DNA from: Photobacterium chitinilyticum | GTDB taxonomy: Bacteria > Pseudomonadota > Gammaproteobacteria > Enterobacterales > Vibrionaceae | Reading direction: 5' to 3' | DNA: 64,000 nucleotides | NCBI RefSeq assembly: GCF_004104355.1 | Contig: NZ_RJLM01000001.1 | Location: forward strand, 538,711-602,710 | Shown: one piece after another, positions 62,807 through 64,000 of the stretch | How the letters are laid out: each line of letters begins with the position of its first letter | Numbering within the stretch: the stretch's first letter is position 1 | Translations under genes and position numbers: made by a program | The notes under the pieces: model-generated | Told to the model about the DNA's origin: nothing | Databases searched by the model: none | Seen by the model: the letters and a program-made list of their open reading frames with translations, nothing else

Positions 62807-63907
62807 ATGAAGTCTTTGAATGTAGGGTTGGTTTTCTTCCTGTCTTTATTGGTATGGGGAGTCTATGCCGAAACGGCCTCATCTCCGATGCAGAAACCAG
62901 AAACGCTCTCTTCCTATCAGCAAGATGCCGATCTTATCCGAAACACTTACGAGGCCAGGCTCTACTCGTTACCGGCCTTCAAAATGGGGCATTACGGGCT
63001 TCGAATGTATCGCCAGACCCAAGATGAAAAATACGCTGCGGCAATTTGGTCGGATATGGCTCGTGTTGCAAGTCGGCTGAACAAGTTTGCTACCGAAGTG
63101 CATACCCCGGAGCAAATTAAAGCATATTCAGAAACTCGTATTCAGAACTACAGCAAAAAAGCGGATGTTCGAGGCAAGCTAAGGTATGCAGCTACCCGCA
63201 CTCAACCTGAATATCTGTATCTTGGGGTCGACTTGCTGGGCTCGATGGCCCGTGCCAATGAATATGGCCTCAAACATCAAAATGATAAGACGTTGCGTGA
63301 GGTGATCCGCCGTTATGATTTTGCCAAATATGCGACGGATCCGGACATGATTCGAGCGTGGGCCGCCCAGCTTGCCAACCAGGTGTATTGGTTACGTCAG
63401 TTGGGCGAACAGGATGTCGTTGATAAATTCATTGAGGTGTTCAGAGCGACCTATCCGGATAGTAAGGATGCGGAGCTTACCGAGCAGCAGTTTATGAATA
63501 AAATTTATGGCCTGACCCATATCATATTTGCAGCATCAGAGTACTACCAGCACCCAATTAACGAGCGAGATTTTCAGTGGGTGTTCGATTACTACCGCCA
63601 GAATATCGATACTATTCTGGCTCGCTCGAAAGAAGATGTTGTGGCGGAAGTCGGTATAAACTTTCTGCTGGCGGGGCTGGAAAGTGATCCTGTGGTAGAG
63701 AAAGCCCGCAAGGCTATTCAGGGTTCAATTGACCGGGAGGCGGGTATGGTGCCGTCGGTGAAAGGGGAAACTGAACTGCTTGATGGTGAACACCGAAATG
63801 TGCTGGCCATCATGTTGCTGGACTGGAGAGGCCCGCATGAGGTGCCGACGGTGGCCAAGCAACCGGCAATTTTTAGCTCGGTTCCATATGGTCTCATTGC
63901 ACAGTAG
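62807..63907 (+). CDS. DUF3541 family secreted protein
   Basis: A 366-residue protein with a signal peptide (MKSLNVGLVFFLSLLVWGVYA, cleavage after YAE or YA). A mostly helical mature domain follows (DADLIRNTYEARLYSLPAFKMGHYGLRMYR near residue 40, EYLYLGVDLLGSMARANEYG near 140). I match it to DUF3541 of Vibrionaceae from the overall pattern; function is unknown. ATG 62807 has the strong SD GGAGGGG and places the signal peptide first; the in-frame start 33 bases earlier does not. Probably periplasmic. Confidence 0.75.
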   Translation: MKSLNVGLVFFLSLLVWGVYAETASSPMQKPETLSSYQQDADLIRNTYEARLYSLPAFKMGHYGLRMYRQTQDEKYAAAIWSDMARVASRLNKFATEVHTPEQIKAYSETRIQNYSKKADVRGKLRYAATRTQPEYLYLGVDLLGSMARANEYGLKHQNDKTLREVIRRYDFAKYATDPDMIRAWAAQLANQVYWLRQLGEQDVVDKFIEVFRATYPDSKDAELTEQQFMNKIYGLTHIIFAASEYYQHPINERDFQWVFDYYRQNIDTILARSKEDVVAEVGINFLLAGLESDPVVEKARKAIQGSIDREAGMVPSVKGETELLDGEHRNVLAIMLLDWRGPHEVPTVAKQPAIFSSVPYGLIAQ

Positions 63908-63957
63908 CTAATTTAACTACGCAGTAGCGACGGCCCGCTTGAATGATATTTTAAAAC

Positions 63958-63987
63958 AAGCCCTTGTACTAAGGGCTTATTTTTTTT
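63958..63987 (+). terminator. Rho-independent terminator after the DUF3541 gene
   Basis: Eight-base-pair stem AAGCCCTT / AAGGGCTT with a five-base loop, followed by a run of T residues, 50 bases after the stop. Confidence 0.92.
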
Positions 63988-64000
63988 GCTGTATTCAACT

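Noticed and set aside
1-64000. Search for tRNA, rRNA, CRISPR, prophage, toxin-antitoxin or restriction genes
   Set aside because: None recognised on either strand. The XRE/DUF2975 pairs were considered as toxin-antitoxin units but the partner is a four-helix membrane protein of a known non-toxin family.

Overview
The window comes from a marine-type gammaproteobacterium, most likely Vibrionaceae (Photobacterium, Grimontia or Vibrio relative). This is inferred from a pentahaem torECAD TMAO-respiration locus, small families typical of Vibrionaceae (DUF2799, DUF3157, DUF3541), paired GGDEF-EAL proteins, moderate GC with AT-rich intergenic regions, and E. coli-like purine catabolism genes. It is chromosomal. 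I see no rRNA, tRNA, CRISPR array, prophage or intact insertion sequence.

Layout. 1-7.5 kb: end of a hydantoinase gene (hyuA), carbamate kinase, a glutamate-synthase-type NAD(P)H/ferredoxin oxidoreductase and pyruvate:ferredoxin oxidoreductase (nifJ). 7.8-22 kb: mixed signalling and housekeeping genes: a chemoreceptor, an XRE/DUF2975 pair, two small envelope proteins, an IclR regulator with a ureohydrolase-like protein that has lost metal ligands, a TRIC channel and two divergent GGDEF-EAL proteins. 22-27.4 kb (minus strand): NCS2 purine permease and a two-gene xanthine dehydrogenase in which the Mo and FAD subunits are fused. 28-32.6 kb (minus): torECAD. 33-36 kb: a second XRE/DUF2975 pair, a nucleotidyltransferase and AT-rich, gene-poor DNA. 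36.2-58.6 kb: selenium-dependent molybdenum hydroxylase (SDMH) and purine block: rhodanese, MauE-like protein, yqeB, yqeC, mocA, ygfK, ssnA, a separate three-subunit xanthine dehydrogenase, ygfM, xdhD, NCS2 permease, guaD, ghxQ and mobB. 59-64 kb: exonuclease, EEP-fold hydrolase, methylcitrate synthase, AlkB-like protein and a DUF3541 protein.

How the genes fit together. Permeases bring in guanine, hypoxanthine, xanthine or urate. GuaD converts guanine to xanthine, and three molybdenum hydroxylases interconvert the oxypurines. YqeB, YqeC, MocA and MobB mature the molybdenum cofactor and, for SDMH enzymes, probably the selenium ligand. YgfK, SsnA, XdhD and HyuA are known components of the anaerobic urate/purine breakdown cluster of enteric bacteria. 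That route yields carbamoyl phosphate, used by carbamate kinase to make ATP, and pyruvate, which is the substrate of the PFOR encoded in the same run of genes. The PFOR and its neighbouring oxidoreductase may therefore link pyruvate oxidation to the low-potential electrons needed for purine ring reduction (inference).

Regulation. Two almost identical sigma-54 (-24/-12) promoters precede ygfK and ygfM. Each has a cluster of a palindrome (CTATCA-N3-TGATAG) 150-250 bp upstream. The same palindrome occurs twice upstream of the fused xanthine dehydrogenase, which suggests one enhancer-binding regulator, encoded outside the window, controls the purine genes. Structured leaders precede the second NCS2 permease and ghxQ.
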